Source: Gammaproteobacteria bacterium UBA7803
GTDB lineage: Bacteria > Pseudomonadota > Gammaproteobacteria > Pseudomonadales > Azotimanducaceae
Length of the DNA: 64,000 bases
Direction: 5' to 3'
Assembly: GCA_002480525.1 (NCBI GenBank)
Contig: DLCH01000005.1
Location: 30,118-94,117, forward strand
Part shown: positions 34,803 to 43,491 of the stretch, piece by piece
Numbering within the stretch: the first letter of the stretch is position 1
Layout of the letters: each line of letters opens with the position of its first letter
Notes under the pieces: model-generated
What the model saw: only the letters and a program-made list of their open reading frames with translations
Databases searched by the model: none
What the model was told of the DNA's origin: nothing
Translations under genes and position numbers: made by a program

Positions 34803-35366
34803 TCAGGTCTTCGGCAGCGTCACGCCCCGCTGCCCCTGATACTTCCCGCCGCGGTCCTGGTAACTCGTCTCGCAGCGCTCGTCCGACTGGAAGAACAGCA
34901 TCTGGGCCACGCCCTCGTTGGCGTAGATCTTCGCCGGCAGGTTGGTGGTGTTGGAGAACTCCAGAGTCACGTGCCCTTCCCACTCGGGCTCGAGCGGCGT
35001 GACGTTGACGATGATGCCGCAGCGGGCGTAGGTGGATTTGCCCACGCACAGCGTCAGCACGTCCTCGGGTATGCGGAAGTACTCCACCGTGCTCGCCAGC
35101 GCGAAGGAGTTCGGCGGAATGATGCAGACGTCGCCGGACACGTCGACGAAGCTGCGCTCGTCGAAGTTCTTCGGATCCACCGTGGCCGAATGGATGTTGG
35201 TGAACACCTTGAACTCCGAGGAGCAGCGCACGTCGTAGCCGTAGCTCGAGGTGCCGTAGGAGATGACGCGCTGCTCGCCAACGTAGCGCACCTGCTTCGG
35301 CTCGAAGGGCTCGATCATGCCCTCGCCCGCCATCTTCCGGATCCACCGGTCCGACTTGATCGTCAT
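34803..35366 (-). CDS. dcd: dCTP deaminase
   Basis: Converts dCTP to dUTP, feeding dTMP synthesis. The 187-residue trimeric enzyme has SYGTSSYGYDVRCSSEF, the catalytic-region VGKSTYARCG and TPLEPEWEGHVTLEFSNTT (which carries the catalytic Glu), and FFQSDERCETSYQDRGGKYQ. The length is normal. It is 37 bases downstream of mrp. Confidence 0.96.
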   Translation of the reverse strand: MTIKSDRWIRKMAGEGMIEPFEPKQVRYVGEQRVISYGTSSYGYDVRCSSEFKVFTNIHSATVDPKNFDERSFVDVSGDVCIIPPNSFALASTVEYFRIPEDVLTLCVGKSTYARCGIIVNVTPLEPEWEGHVTLEFSNTTNLPAKIYANEGVAQMLFFQSDERCETSYQDRGGKYQGQRGVTLPKT

Positions 35367-35403
35367 GGTTCTCGCTCTGTTTGGTGTTGGCTGATCGGGC
35401 GCG

Positions 35404-36459
35404 TCAGTCGTCCGACATGGTGATGGGCACGGCGCCGCTCCGGTCCCCGGCCGAGGTGAGCCGCCACAGCTCCGCGGCCATGTGCCGCGCCGCGTCCCGG
35501 TAGATGGCCGCGATCTCGCCCTCGGGATCCCGGGCCACGGTGGGCGTGCCGCCGTCGGCCTGCTCGCGGATCTCCAGGGTCAGCGGGAGCTGGCCGAGCA
35601 GAGGGGTGGCGAACTCCTCGGCGATGCGGCCGCCGCCGGCGGCGCCGAAGATGTGGCTCTCGTGGCCGCACTCCGGGCAGCGGAAGGTGGACATGTTCTC
35701 CACCACGCCGAGCACCGGGATGTCGACCTTGCGGAACATCTCGATGCCCTTGCGGGCGTCGATCAGCGCGATGTCCTGGGGCGTGGTGACGATCACCGCG
35801 CCGGCCACGGGCACGCGCTGGGACAGGGTGAGCTGGATGTCACCGGTGCCCGGCGGCATGTCGACGATCAGGTAGTCGAGCTCGTCCCACAGGGTCTGGC
35901 CGAGGAGCTGCTGCAGCGCGCCGGACACCATCGGCCCGCGCCACACCATGGGCGTCTTCTCGGTCACCAGGAAGCTCATGGACATGGCCTGGATGCCGTG
36001 GGCCTTGATGGGCACGAAGAAGCGGTCGTCCTCGCCGCCGGGTTTGCCCGGACGACTGACGATCTCCGGCCGGCGGCCTTCCGGTACGCCCAGCATCATG
36101 CCCTGGCTGGGGCCGTAGATGTCGGCGTCGAGCAGGCCGACCCGGGCGCCTTCCCGGTCCAGCGCCAGCGCCAGGTTCACCGCGGTGGTGGACTTGCCGA
36201 CGCCGCCCTTGCCCGAGGCGACGGCGATGATGTGCTTGATGGGGCCGGGGCCACGGCCGTCGGGGGCGCGGAACTCCAGGTCGAGGTCGACGTGGTCGAC
36301 GCCGAGAAACGCCGCCAGCCGCCCGGCCAGCGCCTCGCGCATGCCGGCGGCCGGATAGCCCAGGGTGACGGCCACGTCGGAGCCCGACACGCGCACCCGG
36401 GCGCCGAGGTCCTGCCAGGGAATGTCGAGATAGGGGTCCGGGAACTGCTCGAGCTTCAT
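35404..36459 (-). CDS. mrp: Mrp/ApbC iron-sulfur cluster carrier ATPase
   Basis: A P-loop ATPase of the MRP/NBP35 family that assembles and delivers Fe-S clusters. The 351-residue protein has a short DUF59-like N-terminal region (about 1-75), the deviant Walker A ASGKGGVGKSTTAVNLA, LLDADIYGPSQGMMLG, VDMPPGTGDIQLTL and a CxxC pair (FRCPECGHES) near residue 280. The ATG at 36459 has a GGAGA SD. It is divergent from metG, as in E. coli. Confidence 0.94.
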   Translation of the reverse strand: MKLEQFPDPYLDIPWQDLGARVRVSGSDVAVTLGYPAAGMREALAGRLAAFLGVDHVDLDLEFRAPDGRGPGPIKHIIAVASGKGGVGKSTTAVNLALALDREGARVGLLDADIYGPSQGMMLGVPEGRRPEIVSRPGKPGGEDDRFFVPIKAHGIQAMSMSFLVTEKTPMVWRGPMVSGALQQLLGQTLWDELDYLIVDMPPGTGDIQLTLSQRVPVAGAVIVTTPQDIALIDARKGIEMFRKVDIPVLGVVENMSTFRCPECGHESHIFGAAGGGRIAEEFATPLLGQLPLTLEIREQADGGTPTVARDPEGEIAAIYRDAARHMAAELWRLTSAGDRSGAVPITMSDD

Positions 36460-36543
36460 CGTCTCTCCAGGTGGCGTCTGCGGCGCTGCCGCCGGGCGCG
36501 GAACCGCCGGCCGGGCGCCGCTGGACGACCCCGGCGGCCGCGC

Positions 36544-36568
36544 ATTATATGCGAGATGTCGGTATAGT
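36544..36568. promoter_or_regulatory. Divergent -10 boxes between mrp and metG
   Basis: TATAAT on the minus strand (36544-36549) can serve mrp and TATAGT on the plus strand (36563-36568) can serve metG. They are AT-rich islands in an otherwise GC-rich spacer. The mrp box is embedded in a small palindrome, CGCAT-TAT-ATGCG (36541-36553). Matching -35 boxes are weak. Confidence 0.35.
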
Positions 36569-36609
36569 CGCGCTTTTCCCGGACCGGCTTCAAACACCCC
36601 CGCTCTCCC

Positions 36610-36674
36610 GTAGGAGCGATCTCCAGATCGCGATCACGGGCCCAGCGGAATCGCGATCTGGAGATCGCTCCTAC
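36610..36674. repeat. REP-like inverted repeat, family B
   Basis: Perfect 25-base arms (36610-36634 and 36650-36674) beginning GTAGGAGCGATCTCC, each with the mini-palindrome GCGATCT-CC-AGATCGC. It lies in the metG leader, 24 bases before its ATG, so it may be transcribed as a hairpin next to the ribosome binding site. Confidence 0.95.
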
Positions 36675-36698
36675 AACGCAGCTGATGCAACTCAGGCC

Positions 36699-38744
36699 AT
36701 GACCCGTCGAATCCTCGTCACCAGTGCCCTGCCCAACGCCAACGGCGACATTCACCTGGGCCACCTGCTCGAGCACATCCAGACCGACATCTGGGTGCGC
36801 TTCCAGCGTCTGCGCGGCCACCAGGTGACCTACGTGTGCGCCGACGACACCCACGGCACGGCGACCATGCTCAAGGCCGAGCAGGAACGCACCACGCCGG
36901 AAGCGCTGATCGAGAAGGTGCGCCAGGCCCACGCCCGGGATTTCGAGGGCTTTCTCGTCGGGCACGACAACTACTACTCGACCCACTCCAACGAGAACCG
37001 GGAGTGCGCCGAGCTGATCTACTCGCGCCTGAAGGACGCCGGGCTGATCTTCACCCGCACGGTGGAGCAGCTCTACGACCCGGAGCGGAAGATGTTCCTG
37101 GCGGACCGCTTCGTGAAGGGCACCTGCCCCAACTGCGGCAAGGATGATCAGTACGGCGACAACTGCGAGGCCTGCGGCGCCACCTACGACGCCACCGAGC
37201 TCGGCGAGCCGCGCTCGCTGATCTCCGGCGCCACCCCGGTGCTGAACGAGTCCGAGCACTACTTCTTCGACCTGGGCCAGTACACGGACTTCCTGAAGGA
37301 CTGGCTCGCCAGCGGCCACGTTCAGCCGGAGGTCGCCAACAAGCTCCAGGAATGGCTGGGCGACGGCCTGCGGCCCTGGGACATCTCCCGGGACGCCCCC
37401 TACTTCGGCTTCGTCATCCCCGGCACGACGGACAAGTACTTCTACGTCTGGATGGACGCACCCATCGGCTACATGGCGAGCTTCAAGCACTACGCCGCGT
37501 CCCGCAACGACGTCGCCTTCGAGGACTACTGGGACGCCGGCAGCGACGCCGAGCTGCACCACTTCATCGGCAAGGACATCGTCAACTTCCACGCCCTGTT
37601 CTGGCCGGCGGTGCTGGACGCGTCCGGCTTCCGCACGCCCACGCGCATCCACACCCACGGCTTCGTCACCGTGGACGGCAAGAAGATGTCCAAGTCCCGG
37701 GGCACGTTCGTCAATGCCGCCACCTACCTGGCGCACCTCGAGCCCGAGTATCTGCGCTACTACTACGCGGCCAAGCTGAACGGCACCGTCGACGACATCG
37801 ACATCAACCTCGAGGACTTCGTCGCCCGGGTGAACTCGGACCTGGTGGGCAAGGTGGTGAACATCGCCAGCCGCTGCGCCGGCTTCATCACCAAGCACTT
37901 CGACGGCCGGCTGGCCGGGGCGCTGCACGACCCGGCGCTGTTCGAGCGGTTCACCGCCGCCGCCGAAGGCATCGCCGAGCGCTACGAGAAGGGCGACACG
38001 GCCCGGGCGGTGCGGGAGATCACGGCGCTGGCCGACCAGGCCAACCAGTACATCGCCGAGCACGCCCCCTGGGCGATGATCAAGGAGGACGGCCGCCGGG
38101 ACGACGTCCAGGCGGTGTGCAGCCAGGGCATCAACCTGTTCCGTGTGCTGATGGTGTATCTCAAGCCGATTCTGCCCCGGCTGGCGGCGGACTCGGAAGC
38201 GTTTCTGCAGATCGACCCGCTGCGCTGGCAGGACCTGGACGCGCCCCTGCTCGACCACGGCATCGCGCCGTTCAAGGCCCTGTTCGCGCGGATGGAGAAG
38301 GACGCCGTGGACCGGATGATCGAGGCCTCCCGGGAAGAGGCGGCCCCGAAGGCGGATGCGGCCCCGAAGTCGGACGCGACCGCGAAGGCGGCGCCGGCCG
38401 AACCGCAGGGCAGCGCCGAGATCACCATCGACGACTTCGCCAAGGTCGAGCTGCGCGTCGCCCGGGTGATGAAGGCGGAGCCGGTGGAAGGCGCCGACAA
38501 GCTGCTGCGCCTGACCCTCGACGTCGGCGAGCTCGGCGAGCGCAACGTGTTCGCCGGCATCAAGGAAGCCTACGACGCCGGGTCCCTCGACGGCCGCCTG
38601 GTGGTCGTGGTCGCCAACCTGGCGCCGCGCAAGATGCGCTTCGGCGTCTCCGAGGGCATGGTGCTGGCCGCGGGCCCGGGCGGCAGCAGCGTGTTCGTGC
38701 TGAGCCCCGACAGCGGCGCCGAGCCGGGCATGGTGGTGCGCTGA
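36699..38744 (+). CDS. metG: Methionyl-tRNA synthetase
   Basis: Charges tRNA-Met. The 681-residue class I enzyme has the HIGH motif ANGDIHLGHLLEH, a zinc knuckle (CPNCGKDDQYGDNCEACG), KKMSKSRGTF, an anticodon domain, an Ala/Pro/Lys linker with repeated APK-type units (about 545-570), and a C-terminal EMAP/Trbp tRNA-binding domain (DFAKVELRVARVMKAE). The ATG at 36699 starts the conserved MTRRILVTSALPNANG; the frame is open upstream, but that part crosses the REP-like element. Confidence 0.97.
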   Translation: MTRRILVTSALPNANGDIHLGHLLEHIQTDIWVRFQRLRGHQVTYVCADDTHGTATMLKAEQERTTPEALIEKVRQAHARDFEGFLVGHDNYYSTHSNENRECAELIYSRLKDAGLIFTRTVEQLYDPERKMFLADRFVKGTCPNCGKDDQYGDNCEACGATYDATELGEPRSLISGATPVLNESEHYFFDLGQYTDFLKDWLASGHVQPEVANKLQEWLGDGLRPWDISRDAPYFGFVIPGTTDKYFYVWMDAPIGYMASFKHYAASRNDVAFEDYWDAGSDAELHHFIGKDIVNFHALFWPAVLDASGFRTPTRIHTHGFVTVDGKKMSKSRGTFVNAATYLAHLEPEYLRYYYAAKLNGTVDDIDINLEDFVARVNSDLVGKVVNIASRCAGFITKHFDGRLAGALHDPALFERFTAAAEGIAERYEKGDTARAVREITALADQANQYIAEHAPWAMIKEDGRRDDVQAVCSQGINLFRVLMVYLKPILPRLAADSEAFLQIDPLRWQDLDAPLLDHGIAPFKALFARMEKDAVDRMIEASREEAAPKADAAPKSDATAKAAPAEPQGSAEITIDDFAKVELRVARVMKAEPVEGADKLLRLTLDVGELGERNVFAGIKEAYDAGSLDGRLVVVVANLAPRKMRFGVSEGMVLAAGPGGSSVFVLSPDSGAEPGMVVR

Positions 38745-38769
38745 TCGGTTTAGACCGGACAACCCCCCG

Positions 38770-38835
38770 GTAGGAGCGGCCTCCCGGCCGCGATTCGACC
38801 GGCCTTGCCGATCGCGGCCGGGAGGCCGCTCCTAC
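38770..38835. repeat. REP-like inverted repeat, family A
   Basis: Perfect 25-base arms (38770-38794 and 38811-38835) with a 16-base gap, core as at 9321-9388. It separates metG from the rsx operon on the same strand. Confidence 0.95.
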
Positions 38836-38862
38836 GGGTCGCGAATAGAAAGCTGTCGAGCC

Positions 38863-39441
38863 ATGACTGACCTCGCGCTCATCCTCATCGGCGCGCTGCT
38901 GGTGAACAACTTCGTCCTCGCCCAGTTCCTGGGGCTGTGTCCGTTCATGGGCGTCACCCGGCGCTACGAGCCGGCCCTGGCCATGGCCCTGGCCACCGCC
39001 TTCGTGCTCACCACGGCGGCGGCGGTAAGCTTCGTGCTGCATCACGCCGTGCTGGTGCCGCTGTCCCTGGAATACCTGCGCATCGTCGCCTTCATCGTCG
39101 CCATCGCCGGCGTGGTGCAGCTCACCGAGCGGGTCATGCGGGCGAGCCACCCGCTGCTCCACGAGGTGCTCGGCATATACCTGCCGCTGATCACCTCCAA
39201 CTGCGCGGTGCTGGCGGTGGCGCTGCTGGCGGTCGGCGAATCGCTGTCGTTCCTCGAGACGCTGGTGTTCGCCCTGGGCGCGGCCGGCGGCTTCTCGCTG
39301 GTCATGGTGCTGTTCGCCGCGCTGCGCGAGCGGCTCGAGCACGCGAGCGTGCCGGAACCGTTCCGCGGCGTGCCGGTGGCGCTGGTCACCGCCGGCATCC
39401 TGTCCCTCGGTTTCATGGGCTTCGCGGGGCTGGGCGGCTGA
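38863..39441 (+). CDS. rsxA: Rsx/Rnf electron transport complex subunit A
   Basis: A 192-residue inner-membrane subunit with six helices. The conserved NNFVLAQFLGLCPFMGV and LPLITSNCAVLAVALL segments contain the cysteines that ligate the buried [2Fe-2S] cluster shared with subunit E. The Rnf/Rsx complex couples electron transfer to ion movement and in E. coli keeps SoxR reduced. It is the first gene of a six-gene overlapping operon (A, B, D, G, E, nth). Confidence 0.97.
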   Translation: MTDLALILIGALLVNNFVLAQFLGLCPFMGVTRRYEPALAMALATAFVLTTAAAVSFVLHHAVLVPLSLEYLRIVAFIVAIAGVVQLTERVMRASHPLLHEVLGIYLPLITSNCAVLAVALLAVGESLSFLETLVFALGAAGGFSLVMVLFAALRERLEHASVPEPFRGVPVALVTAGILSLGFMGFAGLGG

Positions 39442-40355
39442 TGGCGGCGGCGCTGACGGTGGTCGGCGTGCTCGGCGCCCTCGGCGGTCTGCTGGCTGCG
39501 GCGCTGGCCTGGGTGGACCGCCGGTTCCCCGCAGACCGCGACGACGTGGTCGAGGCCATCGACGCCCTGCTGCCCCAGACCCAGTGCGCCCAGTGCGGCT
39601 ATCCGGGCTGCCGGCCCTACGCCGAGGCGGTGGCCGCCGGCGAGGCCATCAACCTCTGTCCGCCGGGCGGCGAAGACACCCAGCGGGCGCTGGCCAGACT
39701 GCTGGATCGGGACCCCGGCCCGCCGCCCACGGAACCTCAGGCCCAGGTCGCGCGCATCGACGAGAGCGCCTGCATCGGCTGCTTCCGCTGCGTCGAGGCC
39801 TGTCCGGTGGACGCGATCGTCGGCGCGCCCCAGCTCATGCACACGGTGCTGGAGGACCGCTGCACGGGCTGCGAGCTGTGCCTGCCGCCCTGCCCCGTGG
39901 ACTGCATCGACCTGGAAGCCGTGGCGACCCCGGTGCCGGCCCGGCCGCTGCGCATCCTGGCCCGGCCGCGCAACCGCGACCCGGAGTCGCCGACCCTGGC
40001 CTGCATCCGCTGCGGCGACTGCGAGACGGTCTGCCCGGTGCCGGACCTGGTGCCCCAGGAGCTGCACTGGTACTGCGCCGACGGGGCCTGGCAAGCGGCC
40101 GGCGACCGCGGCCTCGACCGCTGCATCGAGTGCGGCCGCTGCAATCAGGTCTGCCCCAGCAACATCGACCTGCTGGCCGGTTTCACCCGCGGCCGCCAGG
40201 CGCTGGCGGAAGACGCCGCCGCGCGGGCGGAGGCCGAGGACGCGCGCCGGCGCTATCAGCGTCACCTGGAACGCAACGCCGCCCGGGCCCAGGACTGGGA
40301 ACGGCGGCGCCGGGCCCGACTCGAAGCCGGCGGCGACCGGCCCTGGCTGACATGA
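39441..40355 (+). CDS. rsxB: RsxB carrying an RsxC-like C-terminal iron-sulfur module
   Basis: A 304-residue protein (E. coli RsxB has 192). In order: a membrane helix (4-24), the four-Cys Fe-S domain (CAQCGYPGC at 49-57 plus a Cys near 73), and a 2[4Fe-4S] ferredoxin domain (CIGCFRCVEACPVDAI, CTGCELCLPPCPVDCI). An added segment from about 185 follows, with CIRCGDCETVCP, VPQELHWY and CIECGRCNQVCPSNIDL, then a basic coiled tail. That added part matches the C-terminal 2[4Fe-4S] region of RsxC. The SLBB and NADH/FMN-binding domains of RsxC are not present anywhere here. The gene overlaps rsxA and rsxD. Confidence 0.92.
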   Translation: MAAALTVVGVLGALGGLLAAALAWVDRRFPADRDDVVEAIDALLPQTQCAQCGYPGCRPYAEAVAAGEAINLCPPGGEDTQRALARLLDRDPGPPPTEPQAQVARIDESACIGCFRCVEACPVDAIVGAPQLMHTVLEDRCTGCELCLPPCPVDCIDLEAVATPVPARPLRILARPRNRDPESPTLACIRCGDCETVCPVPDLVPQELHWYCADGAWQAAGDRGLDRCIECGRCNQVCPSNIDLLAGFTRGRQALAEDAAARAEAEDARRRYQRHLERNAARAQDWERRRRARLEAGGDRPWLT

Positions 40356-41257
40356 CCACGGCGCGCATCATGACCACCGTGCTGGCGGCCCTGGTGCCGG
40401 GCATCGGCGCGCTGGTGTACTGGTTCGGCCCCGGCTATCTGCCGCGCCTGGCGGCGGCCGCAGCCCTGGGGCTGGCGGTGGAAACCGCCGCGCTGCTGGC
40501 CAGAAAGCGCCCGCTGGGGCCGGCCCTCACCGACGGCAGCACCCTGCTGACCTGTACCCTCATCGTCGTCGCCCTGCCGCCTCAGATCGACTACGGCGTG
40601 CTGGCGCTGGCGGTGATCGCCGGCGTCGGGCTCGGCAAGCACCTGTACGGCGGCCTCGGCGGCAATCCGTTCAACCCCGCCGTGGTGGGCTACGCGGTGG
40701 CGCTGGTGTCTTTTCCGGCGGCCTTCGCCACCTGGCCCGGCGCCACCGACGGCATGACCGGCGCCACGGCGCTGACGGCCCTGCGTCACCGCGAGGGCGA
40801 GACCCTGGCGGAGCTGTACGCCGGCAATCCGGCCTTCGGCGCCCTCGGCGGCGCGGGCTGGGAATGGGTGAACCTCGCCTTCCTGCTCGGCGGCCTGGTA
40901 CTGGTGCTGCGCGGCATCGCCGCCTGGCGGATTCCCGCCGCCCTGCTCGGCACCCTCGGCGCGCTGGCCCTGCTGGGCTACGACAGCGGCTCCTCGGAGA
41001 GCCTCGGCGCGCCGACGTTCCACTGGCTGGCCGGCGGCACCTGTCTGGCGGCCTTCTTCTTCGCCACCGATCCGGTCACCCATCCCGCCACCCATCGGGG
41101 GCAGATCCTGTTCGGCTGCCTGATCGGCGCCGTCGCCTTCACCGTGCGCGCGTTCGGCAACTACCCGGACGGCATCGCCTTCGGCATTCTGCTGGCCAAC
41201 GGCGCCACGCCCTGGCTCGACCGGGCCTTCACCCTGGAGCGGGCGGACCGTGTCTGA
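40352..41257 (+). CDS. rsxD: Rsx/Rnf electron transport complex subunit D
   Basis: A 301-residue membrane subunit with about nine helices, shorter than the usual 350. The covalent FMN site is visible as the DGMTGATAL motif, equivalent to the family's SGATxL, with the flavinylated Thr. GNPFNPAVVGYA and FATDPVTHPATHRGQILFG are also typical. It directly follows rsxB by a 4-base overlap, where rsxC would normally come between. Shortening seems to be in loops rather than truncation. Confidence 0.94.
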   Translation: MTTARIMTTVLAALVPGIGALVYWFGPGYLPRLAAAAALGLAVETAALLARKRPLGPALTDGSTLLTCTLIVVALPPQIDYGVLALAVIAGVGLGKHLYGGLGGNPFNPAVVGYAVALVSFPAAFATWPGATDGMTGATALTALRHREGETLAELYAGNPAFGALGGAGWEWVNLAFLLGGLVLVLRGIAAWRIPAALLGTLGALALLGYDSGSSESLGAPTFHWLAGGTCLAAFFFATDPVTHPATHRGQILFGCLIGAVAFTVRAFGNYPDGIAFGILLANGATPWLDRAFTLERADRV

Positions 41258-41774
41258 GCGGCGCTGGCCCGGCGTGCTCGCCTTCGTCGGGTTGACCGCG
41301 GCCTGCGCGGCCGTGCTGGCGGGCGTGGCCGCGCTGACCGAGGCGCCCATCGAGGAGAACCGCGCCCGCCGCTTCGAGCAGACCCTGACCGCCGTCACCG
41401 GCAGCGCCCGGCTCGCCGCCGACGTGGTCTGGCAGGACGATCTGGCGCCGCTCTGCCCGGATCGCGCGCTGCTGCGGGGAACCGCGGCCGGCTACGGCGG
41501 CAACATCGTCTGGCTCGCCGCCGCCCGGCTCGGTGACGCCGGGCCGGTGCTCGAGCGCGTGCGCATCACCGCCCACCAGGAGACCCCCGGCATCGCCGAC
41601 TTTCTCGACCGGCCGGAATCCGGCTGGCTGGCCCGGCTGCCGGGTCTGGGCAGCGCGGAGCTGGCCGCCCTCGACACGGTCAGCGGCGCGACCATCACCA
41701 CCCGCGCCCTGAAGCGGGACCTGGCCCGGGCCCTGGCGCGCCCCGGCCTCGACGACCTGGCGTGTGCGCCGTGA
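41250..41774 (+). CDS. rsxG: Rsx/Rnf electron transport complex subunit G
   Basis: A 174-residue subunit with one N-terminal membrane helix and a periplasmic domain that carries covalently bound FMN. The flavinylation motif DTVSGATITT is intact near residue 145, and ETPGIADFLDRPESGWL matches the family. The start is GTG at 41250, overlapping rsxD by 8 bases. It is somewhat shorter than E. coli RsxG (206). Confidence 0.93.
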   Translation: MSERRWPGVLAFVGLTAACAAVLAGVAALTEAPIEENRARRFEQTLTAVTGSARLAADVVWQDDLAPLCPDRALLRGTAAGYGGNIVWLAAARLGDAGPVLERVRITAHQETPGIADFLDRPESGWLARLPGLGSAELAALDTVSGATITTRALKRDLARALARPGLDDLACAP

Positions 41775-42457
41775 GCCGGACGCCCGCCAGCACGGCCGCG
41801 CCGGACGCCGGCACCCCGGCCGGGGTTCTCACCGCCGGCGTCGCCGCACGCAACCCCGCGTGGATCCAGCTCCTCGGCCTGTGCCCGCTGCTGGCGGTGA
41901 GCAGCAGCGCGGTGACCGCTCTGGCCCTCGCCCTGGCCAGCGCCGGCGTGCTGGTGGGCTCCAACGTCACCATCTCGATGCTGCGCCGCCTGATACCCGA
42001 CTTCGCCCGGCTGCCCGCCTTCGTGCTGATCGTCGCCACCTTCACCACCTGCGCGGTGCTGCTGATGGAGGCCTACGCCTTCGAGCTGTATCTGCGCATC
42101 GCCCTGTTCGTGCAGATCATCGTCACCAACTGCATGATTCTCGGCCGCGCCGAGGCGTTCGCCAGCCGCCGGCCGGTCTGGCCGTCGCTGCTCGACGCCC
42201 TGGGCACCGCGGCCGGCTTCGCGCTGGCCCTGGTCAGCCTCGGCCTGGTGCGCGAGGCGGTCGGCCGCGGGACCGTGTTCGCCGACATGGATATGCTGTT
42301 CGGCCCGGGCGCGGCCGGCTGGACGATGACCCTGCCCGGGGACTGGCCCGGGCTGCTGATCGCCACGCTGCCGCCGGGGGCCTTCATCATCGCCGGTCTG
42401 CTGCTCGGGCTCGGCAACGCCGCGGTCAGGGCCCGCCGGCGGAACGCAGGACCATAG
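41771..42457 (+). CDS. rsxE: Rsx/Rnf electron transport complex subunit E
   Basis: A 228-residue, six-helix partner of RsxA. The hallmarks are ARNPAWIQLLGLCPLLAVS and VTNCMILGRAEAFAS, which hold the cysteines of the shared cluster. The GTG at 41771 overlaps the rsxG stop (GTGA); an in-frame GTG nine bases upstream is the alternative. nth follows nine bases later, as in many gammaproteobacteria. Confidence 0.94.
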   Translation: MSRTPASTAAPDAGTPAGVLTAGVAARNPAWIQLLGLCPLLAVSSSAVTALALALASAGVLVGSNVTISMLRRLIPDFARLPAFVLIVATFTTCAVLLMEAYAFELYLRIALFVQIIVTNCMILGRAEAFASRRPVWPSLLDALGTAAGFALALVSLGLVREAVGRGTVFADMDMLFGPGAAGWTMTLPGDWPGLLIATLPPGAFIIAGLLLGLGNAAVRARRRNAGP

Positions 42458-42466
42458 CGAAGGGAC

Positions 42467-43102
42467 ATGAACAAGGAAAAACGCCAGCAGATCTTCACGC
42501 GCCTGCGGGAGGCCAACCCCAATCCGACCACCGAGCTCGAATACGCCACGCCGTTCGAGCTGCTGGTCGCCGTGATCCTGTCCGCCCAGGCCACCGACGT
42601 CAGCGTCAACAAGGCCACCCGGCCGCTGTTCGCCCGGGCGAACACCCCGGCGGCGATCCGCGACCTCGGCGTCGAGGGGCTGACACCGTTCATCCAGAGC
42701 ATCGGCCTGTTCAACACCAAGGCGCGCAACGTGATCCGCACCTGCGAGATCCTGGTGGAGCAGCACGGCGGCGAGGTGCCCGAGGACCGGGCGGCCCTCG
42801 AGGCGCTGCCCGGCGTCGGCCGCAAGACCGCCAACGTGGTCCTGAACACCGCATTCGGCCACCCGACCATGGCCGTGGACACCCACATCTTCCGGGTGTG
42901 CAACCGCACCGGCATCGCCCCCGGCAAGACCGTGCGGCAGGTCGAGGACCGGCTGGTGCGGGTCGTGCCCGAAGAGTTCAAGCGCGACGCCCACCACTGG
43001 CTGATCCTGCACGGCCGCTACGTCTGCCTGGCGCGCAAGCCGCGGTGCGGCTCCTGCCTGATCGAGGATCTCTGCGAGTACCGACACAAGACCGAGGACT
43101 GA
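42467..43102 (+). CDS. nth: Endonuclease III
   Basis: Base-excision repair glycosylase/AP lyase for oxidised pyrimidines. The 211-residue protein has the helix-hairpin-helix LPGVGRKTANVVL with the catalytic Lys, the Asp in VDTHIFRV, and the [4Fe-4S] ligands in CLARKPRCGSCLIEDLC. The SD is AAGGGA. Linkage to the rsx genes is ancestral in gammaproteobacteria. Confidence 0.97.
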   Translation: MNKEKRQQIFTRLREANPNPTTELEYATPFELLVAVILSAQATDVSVNKATRPLFARANTPAAIRDLGVEGLTPFIQSIGLFNTKARNVIRTCEILVEQHGGEVPEDRAALEALPGVGRKTANVVLNTAFGHPTMAVDTHIFRVCNRTGIAPGKTVRQVEDRLVRVVPEEFKRDAHHWLILHGRYVCLARKPRCGSCLIEDLCEYRHKTED

Positions 43103-43106
43103 TGCC

Positions 43107-43484
43107 GTGAGCAACGTCGTGCCGCCGGTGGCGATCGCCATCGGCCTGCTGGTGCTGAGCAACGTCTTCATGACGTTCGCCTGGTATGCGCATCTGCGCG
43201 AGCTCAGCCACAAGCCGTGGATCGTGGCCGCCCTGGTGAGCTGGCTGGTGGCCGCCCTGGAGTATCTCTTCCAGGTGCCGGCCAACCGCATCGGCTACAC
43301 GGTGCTGAACGTCGGCCAGCTCAAGATGATGCAGGAGATCATCACCCTGACCGTGTTCGTGCCGTTCCTGGTGCTGTACATGAAGGAGCCGCTGCGGCTG
43401 GATTTTCTCTGGGCCGCGCTGTGCCTGGTCGGCGCCGTGTTCTTCGTGTTCCGGCCCTACCTGACCGGCGTGTCCGGGCCGTAG
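43107..43484 (+). CDS. DUF486 (DMT-family) membrane protein
   Basis: A 125-residue protein with four predicted membrane helices (IAIGLLVLSNVFMTFAW, ALVSWLVAALEYLF, ITLTVFVPFLVLYM, LWAALCLVGAVFFVF), matching the small DUF486 transporter-like family of unknown substrate. The start is GTG at 43107, four bases after nth. It converges on murI with seven bases between. Confidence 0.85.
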   Translation: MSNVVPPVAIAIGLLVLSNVFMTFAWYAHLRELSHKPWIVAALVSWLVAALEYLFQVPANRIGYTVLNVGQLKMMQEIITLTVFVPFLVLYMKEPLRLDFLWAALCLVGAVFFVFRPYLTGVSGP

Positions 43485-43491
43485 CGGCCGT

